A stretch of 64,000 nt of DNA from Streptomyces qinglanensis (GCF_900111245.1 NZ_FOGO01000003.1:496001-560000); one strand, 5' to 3'. Numbered from the stretch's first letter, positions 53,250 to 63,165 are shown. A program made the numbers and translations. The notes: generated from the sequence alone by a model not told the origin.

Positions 53250-54830
53250 ATGGCACAGGACGATCCGACCGGCAGTCATCCCGCGCGGCGGGCGGTACTG
53301 CGCGGCACGGCGGGCGCCGGCGCGGCGCTGTCGTTGCCGCTGCTCGGCGCCGCCGCTCCCGCGCAGGCGCGGCGCGGCAGGCCGTCCGCGGACTGGGGCG
53401 TGCAGACGGGCGACGTGACGGCGTCCTCCGGTCTGGTGTGGGTGCGCGCGGACCGCCGGGCGCGGATGGTGGTGGAGACGGCCGCGACCGAGAGCTTCCG
53501 CAACCCGAAACGGTGGCTGGGGCCGGTCGTGGGGCCGGAGACCGACTTCACCGGACGCACCGCGCTGCACGGGCTGCCGGCGGGCGAGCAGATCCACTAC
53601 CGGGTGCTGCTGGCCGACCCGGACGATCCGCGGCGCGCGGGCCGGCCCGTGCACGGAACCTTCCGCACGGCACCGGCACGCCGGCACGGCGTGCGCTTCC
53701 TGTGGTCGGGCGACCTGGCCGGGCAGGGCTGGGGCATCAACCCCGACCGGGGCGGATATCCGATCTTCGACCGGATGCGGCGGCTGGATCCGGACTTCTT
53801 CCTCAACAGCGGCGACACGATCTACGCCGACTCACCCGTCCAGGAGCGGGTGGAGCTGCCGGACGGCAGCATCTGGCGGAACGTCACCACCGAGGAGAAG
53901 TCCAAGGTGGCCGAGACGCTGACGGAGTTCCGCGGCAACTTCCGCTACAACCTGCTGGCCCGGAACCTGCGCCGGTTCAACGCGCAGGTTCCGTCGATCG
54001 TGCAGTGGGACGACCACGAGGTGCTCAACAACTGGTACCCGGGCGAGATCCTGGACGACGACCGCTACACCGAGAAGGACGTCTCCACCCTCGCGGCGCG
54101 CTCGCTGCGGGCCTTCGGCGAGTACTTCCCGGTCAGCACCCTGCCGCCCGGCGACGAGGACGGGCGCGTCTACCGGGTGGTGCGGCACGGCCCGCTGCTG
54201 GACGTGTTCGTGCTGGACATGCGGGCCTACCGGAACGCGAACTCGCCCGGCCGCAGCCCCGACGACCGCCAGGGCATCCTAGGCGAGCGGCAGTTGCGGT
54301 GGCTCAAGCGGGAGCTCTCGCACTCGCGCGCGGTGTGGAAGGTGATCGCCTCCGACATGCCGCTGGGGCTGGTCGTACCGGACGGCGGCACGGACTACGA
54401 GGCGGTCGCCCAGGGCGATCCGGGCGCCCCGTTGGGCAGGGAGCTGCAGATCGCCGAACTGCTGCGGCACATCAAGCACCAGCGCGTGACCGGCACGGTG
54501 TGGCTCACCACGGACGTGCACTACACCAGCGCGCAGCGGTACGACCCCGGCCGCGCCGCGTTCGAGGACTTCGCACCGTTCTGGGAGTTCGTCTCCGGAC
54601 CGCTGAACGCGGGCGGGTTCAGGGCGCTGAAGCTGGACGGCACCTTCGGGCCCGAGCAGCGGTTCATCCGGGCCCCGGAGCGCGCCAACACCCCGCCGAG
54701 CGAGGGCGGGCAGCACTTCGGCCAGGTGGACATCGACGGCTCCACCGGGGAGCTCACCGTGCGGCTGCGCGAGGAGAGCGGTGCGGTGCTGTTCACCAAG
54801 ACGCTCCGACCCGGCCGGGTGGGCCAGTGA
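53250..54830 (+). CDS. phoD: Alkaline phosphatase D family protein
   Basis: 526-aa exported phosphodiesterase/phosphatase of the PhoD family. Twin-arginine-type signal ARRAVLRGTAGAGAALSLPLLGAAAPAQA (about 12-42). PhoD_N domain then metallophosphatase domain with GDLAGQGWG, NSGDTIYAD, WDDHEV and TTDVHYTSA, which supply Fe/Ca ligands. It releases phosphate from teichoic acids or other diesters outside the cell. GGAGG precedes the ATG at 53250. In Streptomyces phoD genes are often PhoP-controlled; only a weak box is visible. Followed closely by a DUF1990 gene. Confidence 0.92.
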   Translation: MAQDDPTGSHPARRAVLRGTAGAGAALSLPLLGAAAPAQARRGRPSADWGVQTGDVTASSGLVWVRADRRARMVVETAATESFRNPKRWLGPVVGPETDFTGRTALHGLPAGEQIHYRVLLADPDDPRRAGRPVHGTFRTAPARRHGVRFLWSGDLAGQGWGINPDRGGYPIFDRMRRLDPDFFLNSGDTIYADSPVQERVELPDGSIWRNVTTEEKSKVAETLTEFRGNFRYNLLARNLRRFNAQVPSIVQWDDHEVLNNWYPGEILDDDRYTEKDVSTLAARSLRAFGEYFPVSTLPPGDEDGRVYRVVRHGPLLDVFVLDMRAYRNANSPGRSPDDRQGILGERQLRWLKRELSHSRAVWKVIASDMPLGLVVPDGGTDYEAVAQGDPGAPLGRELQIAELLRHIKHQRVTGTVWLTTDVHYTSAQRYDPGRAAFEDFAPFWEFVSGPLNAGGFRALKLDGTFGPEQRFIRAPERANTPPSEGGQHFGQVDIDGSTGELTVRLREESGAVLFTKTLRPGRVGQ

Positions 54831-54848
54831 ACCGGGCCGGGTGACGCC

Positions 54849-55394
54849 GTGACCGCACCGCGTGCCGAGTACAGCTACACGCCGGTCGGCCGTACCGCGT
54901 ACGGCGTGACCCCGCCCGGGTTCCGCGCGCTGCGGGTCCGCACCCCGCTGGGCACCGGCGGGGCCGTCTTCGCGGCGGCCTCGCGGGCGCTGCTGGAGTG
55001 GCGCATGCACCGTGCGATGGGAGTCCGCGTCGAGGCGGAAGCCGGCCGTGCCGCCCCCGGGGTGCGGGTGACGGTCGGCCTGGGCGTGGGAGCGCTGCGG
55101 GTGAGCGGACCGTGCCGGGTGGTGTGGGCTGTCGAGGAGGAGCGGCGGGCCGGATGGGCGTACGGGACGCTCCCGGGCCACCCGCAGCGCGGCGAGGAGG
55201 CGTTCCTGGTCGAGCAGGCGCCGGACGGCGCCGTCCGGCTGACCGTGCGGGCCTACAGCGTGCCCGCGGTGTGGTGGACGCGGGCGGCGGGGCCCGTGCT
55301 GCCGGTGCTGCAGTGGGGCTACGCGCTCCGGTGCGGACAGGTGCTGCGCCGGCTGGCCCGGGAGGGACCGGGCGCTCCGCGGGGTCGGCCCTGA
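54849..55394 (+). CDS. DUF1990 family protein
   Basis: 181 aa, one DUF1990 domain: YSYTPVGRTAYGVTPPGFRALRVRTPLGTGGAVFAAASRALLEWRMHRAMGVRV, LRVSGPCRVVWAVEEERRAGWAYGTLPGHPQRGEEAFLVE. A predicted steroid/lipid-binding-like fold of unknown function. GTG start 18 nt after phoD, so probably in the same transcript. Confidence 0.87.
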   Translation: MTAPRAEYSYTPVGRTAYGVTPPGFRALRVRTPLGTGGAVFAAASRALLEWRMHRAMGVRVEAEAGRAAPGVRVTVGLGVGALRVSGPCRVVWAVEEERRAGWAYGTLPGHPQRGEEAFLVEQAPDGAVRLTVRAYSVPAVWWTRAAGPVLPVLQWGYALRCGQVLRRLAREGPGAPRGRP

Positions 55395-55537
55395 CGTCCG
55401 CTGCACGGCCCCGCGGGGCGTTCCGGGGCCGCCGCACCGCCCGCGGCAAATGGGACGATTGCTCGGCAGGCGCTCTTTTTACGCACCTGTCATATGCCGT
55501 TCGTGGTCAGGCAACGACCGTCCGCGAGGGTGTTCGC

Positions 55538-56752
55538 ATGGCTGATGACCCTGCCGCGAAGAAGACGGACACCACGACCGGCGGCGCGACGCGCCTCTGG
55601 CGGCGCGCGGCGCCGGCCGCACGACGCGGCCTGCGGGCGTGGCGCGTCCGGCCGGGCCGCGGCGGACGGGGGCTGCGGGGCGCCGCGGCGGCGGTGCGGC
55701 GGTCCCCCGGCAGCGCCACCGCGCTGTGGCGGGTGCGCACGACCGTGCGGGACGAACCCGGCACGCTCGCCCGGGTCTGCGGCGCCCTGGCGGCGGGCGG
55801 CGTCGACATCCTCACGCTCCAGACGCACCCGCTCGGCGACCGCACGGTGGACGAGTTCCTGCTGCGCACGTCCGAGGCGGCACAGCCGCGGGAGCTGGCC
55901 CGGCTGCTCTCCGAGGCGGGCGGCACCGACACCTGGGTGGAGCGGGCCGACGCACACGACCTGGTGGACACCCCGACCCGGGTGCTCAACCTGGCCACCA
56001 GGGCGGCCCTGGACTCGGCCGAACTCCCGCTGGCCCTGCGGGCGCTGCTGGGCCGCTGCTCGATCCGGTCGGTCCCCGGAGACACACCCGCGGAAGGGTC
56101 GCTGGAGGGTACGCTGCTGCGCCTGCCCGACCCTGCCGGAGGAGAGATCGTCGTGGAACGGCACCATGTGCCCTTCACCCCCACCGAGTTCGCGCGGGCG
56201 CACGCGCTCGTGGAGCTGGACGCCCGGCTGGGGCGCCGCACCCCGGGAGAGCGGCACGCGCTGACGCTGCCCGGGGGCCGGGCCGTCACCGTCCGCCGCG
56301 CCGACGAGGGCGATCTGGAGGCCGCGCTGGCCATGCACGCCCGCTGCTCGAAGCAGACGCTCACCCAGCGCTACCACGGTCCCGTCAAGGGCGCCGACCG
56401 CTATCTGCGGCATCTGCTCTCCCCCCGGTTCGGCCGCACCCTGGCCGTGGAGTCGCCCGCGGGCGAACTGGTGGCGCTCGGGCACCTGCTGTGGGACGGC
56501 GACGAGACCGAGGCGGCGCTGCTGGTCGAGGACGCCTGGCAGCGCCGGGGCATCGGCGCCGCCCTGCTGCGGCGGCTGACCGACATGGCCCGCGAGGCCC
56601 GCTGCGAGAGCGTCTACGCGGTGACCCGGTCCTCCAACACCGGCATGGTCGCGGCGATGCGCGGGCTGGGGCTGCCGCTCGACTACCAGATCGAGGAGGG
56701 CACGCTGGTGGTGACCGCGACACTGGCGCCCGCCGCGGTCGCGCCCCGCTGA
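55538..56752 (+). CDS. ACT-domain-containing GNAT acetyltransferase
   Basis: 404 aa. N-terminal basic linker (1-65), ACT domain (about 68-140, LWRVRTTVRDEPGTLARVCGALAAGGVDILTLQTHPLG), a second less clear half (145-240), and a C-terminal GNAT domain (about 245-400) with the acetyl-CoA loop WQRRGIGAALLRRL. Actinobacterial ACT-GNAT proteins are lysine acetyltransferases whose activity is switched by amino-acid binding to the ACT domain. GAGGGTG upstream of the ATG. An AT-richer stretch at 55475-55495 probably holds the promoter. Confidence 0.9.
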   Translation: MADDPAAKKTDTTTGGATRLWRRAAPAARRGLRAWRVRPGRGGRGLRGAAAAVRRSPGSATALWRVRTTVRDEPGTLARVCGALAAGGVDILTLQTHPLGDRTVDEFLLRTSEAAQPRELARLLSEAGGTDTWVERADAHDLVDTPTRVLNLATRAALDSAELPLALRALLGRCSIRSVPGDTPAEGSLEGTLLRLPDPAGGEIVVERHHVPFTPTEFARAHALVELDARLGRRTPGERHALTLPGGRAVTVRRADEGDLEAALAMHARCSKQTLTQRYHGPVKGADRYLRHLLSPRFGRTLAVESPAGELVALGHLLWDGDETEAALLVEDAWQRRGIGAALLRRLTDMAREARCESVYAVTRSSNTGMVAAMRGLGLPLDYQIEEGTLVVTATLAPAAVAPR

Positions 56753-56867
56753 GTCCCGGCCCCACCGCGGAGGGGCCCGGCGACCGCACCCGGACGCCGG
56801 GCCTCCGCGCCCCACCCGCGTCCGCCCGGTGCTGACGGAAAGGGTACCGGCGTACGAGGATGGGCCC

Positions 56868-58580
56868 ATGTCCGATGCGATCAACACAGCGACCCCCGCC
56901 CCCCTGCCCCGCCAGGTGGCAGACACCTACGTCGACGCACTCGTCGAGCTCGACCCGCTCACCGGCACCTACCTCGGGGTGCCCGAGTGCCACGGCAGGC
57001 TGCCGGACTTCTCCCCCGCCGGTCAGGAGGCGACGGCCGTCCTGAACCGCACCACCCTGGAGGAGCTGACCGCGGCGGAGGCCCGGCCGGGCGCCGAGAG
57101 CGACGAGGAGCGGCGCTGCGCCCGGCTGCTCCGCGAACGGCTCACCGCCGAGCTGGCCGTCCACGAGGCCGGCGAGGGCCTGCGCGCCGTCAGCAACCTC
57201 AACTCGCCGCTGCACGCGGTGCGCGGCATCTTCACGGTGATGCCCTCCGAGACGGAGGAGGACTGGGAGGCGGTCGCCGCCCGGATGCGGGCGATGCCGG
57301 TCGCGCTCGACGGATACCGCGCCTCGCTGGCCGAGGGGCTCGCCCGGAAGCTGTACGCCGGGCCCCGCCAGGTCGCCACCGTGCTGGAGCAGCTCGCGCA
57401 GTGGCTGGGCGAGAAGGACGCGGAGGACGACCGGGGCTGGTTCGCGGAGTTCGCCGGGGGCTGCCCCGACGGCCTCCGGTCGGAACTGGGCGAGGCCGCC
57501 GCCGAGGCCACCCGCGCCGTCGCGGAACTGCGCGACTGGCTGCGGGACGTGTACGCGCCGGGTGTCGCCGGAACGCCGGAGACGGTGGGTCGCGAGCGGT
57601 ACGCGCGCTGGGCGCGCTACTGGAACGGCGCTGACCTGGACCTGGAGGAGTCCTACCGCTACGGCTGGCAGGAGTTCCACCGGCTGCTGGCCGAGATGCG
57701 CACCGAGGCGGAGAAGATCCTGCCGGGCGCACGGACTCCCTGGGAGGCGCTGCGCCACCTGGACACCCACGGCGAGGCCGTGGAGGGTGTCGACGAGGTC
57801 CGCGAGTGGCTCCAGGCACTGATGGACGAGGCGATCGCCGAGCTGGACGGCACCCACTTCGAACTCGCCGAGCCGGTACGCCGGGTGGAGGCCCGCATCG
57901 CCCCGCCCGGCAGCGCCGCCGCGCCGTACTACACCCAGCCGTCGCTGGACTTCTCCCGGCCCGGCCGCACCTGGCTGCCCACCATGGGCGAGACCCGGTT
58001 CCCGGTCTACGACCTGGTCACCACCTGGTACCACGAAGGCGTACCCGGACACCATCTGCAGCTCGCGCAGTGGACATACGTCGCCGACAAGCTCTCGCGC
58101 TACCAGACGACCGTGGGCATGGTCAGCGCCAACGCCGAGGGCTGGGCGCTGTACGCGGAGCGGCTCATGGACGAGCTGGGCTTCCTGACCACGCCGGAGC
58201 GGCGGTTGGGCTACCTGGACGCGCAGATGATGCGCTCCACCCGGGTGATCGTCGACATCGGCATGCACCTGGAGCTGGAGATCCCCGCCGACTCTCCCTT
58301 CCACCCGGGTGAGCGGTGGACTCCGGAACTGGCCCAGGAGTTCTTCGGCATGCACAGCGGGCGCCCTGCGGACTTCGTGGAGAGCGAGCTGGTGCGCTAT
58401 CTGGGGATGCCGGGGCAGGCCATCGGCTACAAGCTGGGCGAGCGCGCCTGGCTGGAGGGCCGCGCAGCCGCGCAGCGCGCGCACGGCGCCGCCTTCGACG
58501 CCAAGTCCTGGCACATGGCGGCCCTCTCGCAGGGCTCCCTCGGTCTCGACGACCTGGTGGCGGAGCTGTCCGCGCTCTGA
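56868..58580 (+). CDS. DUF885 family zinc carboxypeptidase-like protein
   Basis: 570 aa, cytosolic, mostly helical. Zinc motif YHEGVPGHHLQ in the C-terminal third with a downstream glutamate in SANAEGWALYAERLM, typical of the DUF885 peptidases distantly related to thermolysin-like carboxypeptidases. The substrate is unknown. The ATG at 56868 has no clear ribosome-binding site; GAGGAT lies six bases upstream. Ends at a strong hairpin. Confidence 0.88.
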   Translation: MSDAINTATPAPLPRQVADTYVDALVELDPLTGTYLGVPECHGRLPDFSPAGQEATAVLNRTTLEELTAAEARPGAESDEERRCARLLRERLTAELAVHEAGEGLRAVSNLNSPLHAVRGIFTVMPSETEEDWEAVAARMRAMPVALDGYRASLAEGLARKLYAGPRQVATVLEQLAQWLGEKDAEDDRGWFAEFAGGCPDGLRSELGEAAAEATRAVAELRDWLRDVYAPGVAGTPETVGRERYARWARYWNGADLDLEESYRYGWQEFHRLLAEMRTEAEKILPGARTPWEALRHLDTHGEAVEGVDEVREWLQALMDEAIAELDGTHFELAEPVRRVEARIAPPGSAAAPYYTQPSLDFSRPGRTWLPTMGETRFPVYDLVTTWYHEGVPGHHLQLAQWTYVADKLSRYQTTVGMVSANAEGWALYAERLMDELGFLTTPERRLGYLDAQMMRSTRVIVDIGMHLELEIPADSPFHPGERWTPELAQEFFGMHSGRPADFVESELVRYLGMPGQAIGYKLGERAWLEGRAAAQRAHGAAFDAKSWHMAALSQGSLGLDDLVAELSAL

Positions 58581-58590
58581 ACTGCCGTGC

Positions 58591-58631
58591 GGTGCCGCCG
58601 GACCGGCCCCCGGGGCGGGTCCGGCGGCACC
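58591..58631. terminator. Bidirectional terminator hairpin
   Basis: Perfect 14-bp stem (58591-58604 with 58618-58631), 13-base loop that is itself palindromic, between convergent DUF885 and sbcC genes. Confidence 0.8.
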
Positions 58632-58695
58632 GCGCCGGGCGGTCGGCCGGTGCGCCGAGCCCTGATCGTCCGCGCGGGCTCGGCCGCCGTCCGGT

Positions 58696-58743
58696 CCGGT
58701 CAGGTGTCGGCCGGAGCGGCCGGTCAGGTGTCGGCCGGAGCGG
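58696..58743. repeat. 24-bp tandem duplication spanning the sbcC stop codon
   Basis: Identical copies at 58696-58719 and 58720-58743. The sbcC stop (58724-58726) is in the second; the first keeps the same stop in frame. Confidence 0.95.
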
Positions 58744-61700
58744 CCCGGTGGCGCAGGGTGGAGCCCGCGCGCGCCTTGACGACCTCCAGCTGGGCGGGCA
58801 CCCGGCGGCGCAGATCGGCCACGTGGCTGACGATGCCGACGCAGCGGTCCCGCTCGCGCAGCGAGTCGAGGACGTCCAGCACCTCGTCCAGCGTCTGCTC
58901 GTCCAGGCTGCCGAAGCCCTCGTCGATGAAGAGGGTCTCCAGCCGGGTGCCGCCGGCCTCCTCGGTCACCACGTCGGCCAGCCCGAGGGCGAGGGCCAGC
59001 GAGGCGAAGAACGTCTCACCGCCGGAGAGGGTGGCGGTGTCCCGCTCGGCACCCGTCCAGGCGTCCACGACGTGCAGTCCCAGCCCGGATCTGCCCCGTC
59101 CGCCGGACCGTTCGTCGGAGTGCACGAGGGTGTAGCGGCCGCCGGACATCCGGCCGAGCCGCGCCGAGGCCGCGGCCGCGACCTGTTCGAGCCGGGCGGC
59201 CAGCACGTAGGACTCCAGCCGCATCCGGCGCTCGTTCTCCGGTGAGGTGCCGGCGGCCAGCCCGGCCAGCCGGGCGACGCGCTCGTAGGAGCCGCGCAGC
59301 GGCGCCACCCGTCGGGCGCGGTCGGCCGCCCGCTCCCCCAGTCCGTCCAGCGCCTCCACCCGGCCGCGTGCGGCGTGCAGTTCGGCGTCCGCGGCCCGGA
59401 GCCGCTCCTCGGCGGCCGCGGCGGCGGCCCGTGCCGCCTCCGGCTGTGCCGCGGGCCGGTCCGCGGCCGCGGCGAGTTCGGGGTCGGCCAGTTCCTCCGC
59501 CGCGGCGGCCTGCTCGGCCTGCCGACGTTCCAGCCGGGTCCGCAGCTCGCGCTGCCGGGGCTCGGGCAGTACCGCGCCCTGCGCTTCCCCGGGTGCGGCG
59601 AAGCCGGCGCGGCCGGCCGCCTCCGTGCACTGGGCGGCGGCCTCGGTGAGCCGTTCGGCGGCCCGGGCGGCCGCTCGGGCGGCCTCGGCGGTACGCGAGA
59701 GCAGCCCGACCCGGCGTTCCAGCTCCGCGCAGCGGGCGGCGACGCTGGGGGCCTCGCCGCGTGCTCTGCTCAGCCGCTCGGTGAGCGCCGCCAGTTCCCG
59801 CTGGAGCGCCTCCCGGGTCGAGGTGCGCGCGGCGGCCCGGCGCTCGGCTTCCTGGCGGGCCGCGCTCCGCCCGTCGTGCTCCCGCTCGGCGGCGGCCAGC
59901 GCCTCGCGGGCCTCGTGGGTGCCGGACGCCTGGCCGCGGGCCCGCGCGTGCTCCTGTTCCAGGGCGGTGACGGCACTGGCCAGTTGCTCGGTGCCCCCGT
60001 CGGGCGCGGCGCCGGCCGCTTCCCCGGTGGCGCCGGCCGCTGCTGCTTCGGCTGCCGCCTCGGTGCGGCTGTCGCGCAGTGCGGCGAGCCGCTGTTCGGC
60101 CGAGCGGTGGTGTTCGGCCGCCTGCTGCGAGCGGGCGAGCGCCTCGTCCTCGGCCGTGCGGTCCACGTGGCCGGGCTCCGCGCGGGCCGGGTCGGGGTGT
60201 TCGGTGGCGCCGCACACGGCGCAGGGGGCGCCCGCGGCGAGGTTCGCGGCGAGCTCCGCCGCGATGCCGCGCAGTCGGCGCTCCCGCACCGCGAGCCAGT
60301 GCTGCTTGGCGTCGGCGGCCTCCTCCCGGGCCCGGCGCCGCACCTCGTCGGCCGACTCGATCTCGGTGTCCAGCCGGTCCCGGCGGTGCGCGGCCTGCAG
60401 CCGGGCGCGGGCGGGGTGCAGGAGACCCGCCAGGTGCTCGGCGCGGGTGGCGGCCTCCGACGCCTCGGTCACCTGCCGTTCGAGCCCGCGCCGCTGCTCC
60501 TCCCAGCCCGCCAGCCACTCCCCCGTCTCGCGGAGGAGGTCGTCGTCGGTCCGGGACTCGGCGTCCAGCCGCTGCAGTTCGGTCTCGATCGCGGCAGCGC
60601 GCGGTTCCTCCTCGCGGGTGACCCGCAGTGCCCCCAGTTCCTGCCGCAGTTCGCCTTCCAGCGCCGCCAGCCGCTCGGGGCCGGCGTCGGTCAGGGCGTG
60701 CGGAAGGTCTGCACGCGCCTCCCGTTCGGCAGCTCGGGCCCGGGCGTGTTCTTCCTGTGCGGTGCTGTGCAGCCGCAGGGCGGGCAGCACCGTGTCGGCG
60801 GCCAGCGCCCGCTCCAGCCGCTGCCGCTCCGCTTCCCGCTCCCCGGCGCCCGCCGCCAGGTCGTCGGCGCGCTGCCGGGCGTGCGCGAACCGCTGCTGGG
60901 CGCGGGCCAGGTCCCGGACCGCTTCCAGCTCCCGGACGGCCTCCGTGTGGCGGGCCCGGGCGGTGTCCGCGGCGAGCGCTGCGGCGATGCTGCGTTCCCG
61001 CGCATAGGTCCTGGCCTGCGCCGCCCAGGCCAGGACGGAGTCGGCCAGGCCGGGGTCGCCGGGGGCGAGCCCGTCCGGCGCGGCGGACTCGGCGGGCGGC
61101 GCCGCCCGGCCGCGGGCACCGCCGCGGCCACGGGTGCTCGCGCCGCCGCGGCCGCCCGGTGCGGAGCCGCGGGCCGAGCCGGTGCGCTGACCGGGGAGCG
61201 GGTCGGCGGCCGGGGTGTGTGCGGGCCCCCCGGCGAGCTCCGCGGGGTCGCCGACGGCCTGCCGCATCCGGTGGGCGAGGGCCAGCAGTTCCTCGTCGGC
61301 CGCGACGACCTCGCGCTGGGCGCTCTTGCGCATCCGCGCGAGTTCCTCCTCCACGGCGGCGAACCGGCCGGTGTCGAAGAGCCGTCCCAGCAGCTTCGCC
61401 CGGTCCTCGGCGCCCGAGCGCAGGAACCGGGCGAAGTCGCCCTGCGGCAGCAGCACCACCTGGCAGAACTGGTCCTTGCTCATGCCCAGGGCCTGCCCGA
61501 TCTCCTCACCGATCTCCTGGTGGGAGCGGCTGAGCCCCTGCCACTCGCCCGCGGCCGGGTCCCAGGCGCGCAGTTCGCAGCGGGCGCGTTCGCGGGTGAG
61601 GCCGGTGCCCCGGGTCTTGGGCCGGAGCTGCTCGGGAGCGCGGGTGACCTCCAGCCGCCGGCCCGCGACGGTGAGGTCCAGGACGACCTGGGTGCGCACG

Positions 61701-61924
61701 CGCGGGTCGGCGTGGTCGCTGCGCAGGGTGCCGCCGGGCTGCTGGCGGGCACCGGGCACGCCGCCGTAGAGCGCGAAGCAGACGGCGTCCAGCACCGAGG
61801 TCTTGCCCGCGCCGGTGGCCCCGTGCAGCAGGAACAGCCCGGCCGAGGAGAGCGTGTCGAAGTCGACGGTGTGCGTGCCGCCGAAGGGGCCGAAGGCGGT
61901 GAGGGACAGCCGGTGGAGCCTCAA
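58724..61924 (-). CDS. sbcC: Exonuclease SbcCD, ATPase subunit SbcC
   Basis: 1066-aa SMC/Rad50-like ATPase. Walker A GATGAGKT at 35-42, long coiled-coil arms rich in Arg/Glu/Ala, zinc-hook CAVC in the centre (GAPCAVCGATEHPDPA), signature LSGGETFFASLALALGLADVV, and Walker B LETLFIDEGFGSLD near the end. With SbcD it cuts hairpins and frees blocked DNA ends. Starts with TTG overlapping the sbcD stop (TTGA). A 24-bp duplication covers its stop codon. Confidence 0.96.
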   Translation of the reverse strand: MRLHRLSLTAFGPFGGTHTVDFDTLSSAGLFLLHGATGAGKTSVLDAVCFALYGGVPGARQQPGGTLRSDHADPRVRTQVVLDLTVAGRRLEVTRAPEQLRPKTRGTGLTRERARCELRAWDPAAGEWQGLSRSHQEIGEEIGQALGMSKDQFCQVVLLPQGDFARFLRSGAEDRAKLLGRLFDTGRFAAVEEELARMRKSAQREVVAADEELLALAHRMRQAVGDPAELAGGPAHTPAADPLPGQRTGSARGSAPGGRGGASTRGRGGARGRAAPPAESAAPDGLAPGDPGLADSVLAWAAQARTYARERSIAAALAADTARARHTEAVRELEAVRDLARAQQRFAHARQRADDLAAGAGEREAERQRLERALAADTVLPALRLHSTAQEEHARARAAEREARADLPHALTDAGPERLAALEGELRQELGALRVTREEEPRAAAIETELQRLDAESRTDDDLLRETGEWLAGWEEQRRGLERQVTEASEAATRAEHLAGLLHPARARLQAAHRRDRLDTEIESADEVRRRAREEAADAKQHWLAVRERRLRGIAAELAANLAAGAPCAVCGATEHPDPARAEPGHVDRTAEDEALARSQQAAEHHRSAEQRLAALRDSRTEAAAEAAAAGATGEAAGAAPDGGTEQLASAVTALEQEHARARGQASGTHEAREALAAAEREHDGRSAARQEAERRAAARTSTREALQRELAALTERLSRARGEAPSVAARCAELERRVGLLSRTAEAARAAARAAERLTEAAAQCTEAAGRAGFAAPGEAQGAVLPEPRQRELRTRLERRQAEQAAAAEELADPELAAAADRPAAQPEAARAAAAAAEERLRAADAELHAARGRVEALDGLGERAADRARRVAPLRGSYERVARLAGLAAGTSPENERRMRLESYVLAARLEQVAAAASARLGRMSGGRYTLVHSDERSGGRGRSGLGLHVVDAWTGAERDTATLSGGETFFASLALALGLADVVTEEAGGTRLETLFIDEGFGSLDEQTLDEVLDVLDSLRERDRCVGIVSHVADLRRRVPAQLEVVKARAGSTLRHRAAPADT

Positions 61925-63165
61925 CGGGCCACCGCCCGTGCACCGTCCTGCGCGGGGGGCCGACCGTCGGTCCCGCCCTGCGGCGCGCGCGGGGCGGCCG
62001 CTGTGTCCGGTTCGGCCTCGGCGACCCGGACGGCCTCCAGCGCCTGCCCGAGCATCTGGCGCTCCTCGGGCGCCGCCTGCTGTCCGGGGCGTACATGGCC
62101 GACGAAGTCCTCGGCGATCTGCCGGTCGGTGCGCCCGCTGAGCCGTACGGCGTAGGAGTGGGCGTCGTCGCCCTCCTCCCGGTCGGGTGCGAAGACGAGA
62201 CTGACGGTGTGCGGGAAGCGCGCGGTCAGCCGGGCCATCGGGTCGTGCGGGCGGGCCGCGTCGGTGAGCGTGGCCTCCACCCAGGAGTCGGTGTGCTGTT
62301 CGAGGGCCGGATCCTCCAGCAGCTCAGCCAGCCTGCCGCGCAGCCGGGCGAGCGGCCGGGGGACGGGGCAGGGCAGCCGCTCGGCCGCCGGCTCGCCCGA
62401 GGGGCCGAGGTCGACCAGCCACATGGACTTCGGGTGCCCGGCCTCGGAGAAGGAGTAGGCGATCGGGGTGCCGGAGTAGCGGATCCGCTCGGAGAGGGAC
62501 TGGCAGTTGTGCAGATGGCCGAGCGCGACGTAGTCGATCCCCTCGAAGACCGAGGCGGGCACCGAGGCGACACCGCCGACGGTGATGTCCCGTTCGCTGT
62601 CGCAGACTTCGGCCCCGGTCACGAAGGCGTGGGCCAGCACGACCGAGCGCGTCCCGGCCGCACGGGTGGCGAGGTCGGCGCGGATCCGGTCCGTCGCGGC
62701 GCGGAGCACGGCGGTGTGGCCACCGCTCTCGGCGCCGAGGGTTTCCCGCACCAGCGAGGGCTCCAGATAGGGCACCCCGTAGACGGCCACCGGACCGCCT
62801 CCGTCGGCGGGGTCGAGAAGCACCGGCGTGCCGCACTCACGGGGGTCGGTGCGCAGGTGGACCCCGGCGCGGCCGAGCAGTTTCGCGCCGACCCCCAGCC
62901 GGCGTGCCGAGTCGTGGTTGCCGGAGATCATCACGGTGGGGACGCCGAGGTCCGCGAGGCGGGAGAGCGTCCGGTCGAACATCTCGACGGCGGGGAGGGA
63001 GGGGACCGCGCGGTCGTAGACATCGCCGGAGACCAGTACGGCGTCCACCGCCCGCTCCTCGACGGTGGCGACCAGGTGGTCCAGGAAGGCGCGCTGGGCG
63101 TCGAGGAGGCTCACGCGGTGGAAGCTCCGGCCCAGATGCCAGTCCGAGGTGTGCAGCAGACGCAT
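61921..63165 (-). CDS. sbcD: Exonuclease SbcCD, nuclease subunit SbcD
   Basis: 414-aa Mre11-like Mn2+ nuclease. Phosphoesterase motifs: DWHLG (8-12), GDVYD (47-51), SGNHD (81-85), VVLAHAF and GHLH; the C-terminal capping domain is followed by a Pro/Ala tail. The ATG at 63165 is preferred to a start two codons upstream; TAGGGT lies eight bases before it without ribosome-binding site. Operon sbcD-sbcC with 4-nt overlap. Confidence 0.96.
   Translation of the reverse strand: MRLLHTSDWHLGRSFHRVSLLDAQRAFLDHLVATVEERAVDAVLVSGDVYDRAVPSLPAVEMFDRTLSRLADLGVPTVMISGNHDSARRLGVGAKLLGRAGVHLRTDPRECGTPVLLDPADGGGPVAVYGVPYLEPSLVRETLGAESGGHTAVLRAATDRIRADLATRAAGTRSVVLAHAFVTGAEVCDSERDITVGGVASVPASVFEGIDYVALGHLHNCQSLSERIRYSGTPIAYSFSEAGHPKSMWLVDLGPSGEPAAERLPCPVPRPLARLRGRLAELLEDPALEQHTDSWVEATLTDAARPHDPMARLTARFPHTVSLVFAPDREEGDDAHSYAVRLSGRTDRQIAEDFVGHVRPGQQAAPEERQMLGQALEAVRVAEAEPDTAAAPRAPQGGTDGRPPAQDGARAVAR

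Noticed and set aside
49661..54844. Very long open frame (over 1700 codons) on the plus strand opposite the TPR gene
   Set aside because: Antisense shadow of a GC-rich gene: composition is Arg/Gly/Pro-rich, no domain is recognisable, and the true genes TPR (minus) and phoD (plus, other frame) explain the region.
59375..62155. 926-codon open frame antisense to sbcC
   Set aside because: Same GC-driven effect; sbcC on the minus strand has all motifs of its family in order.
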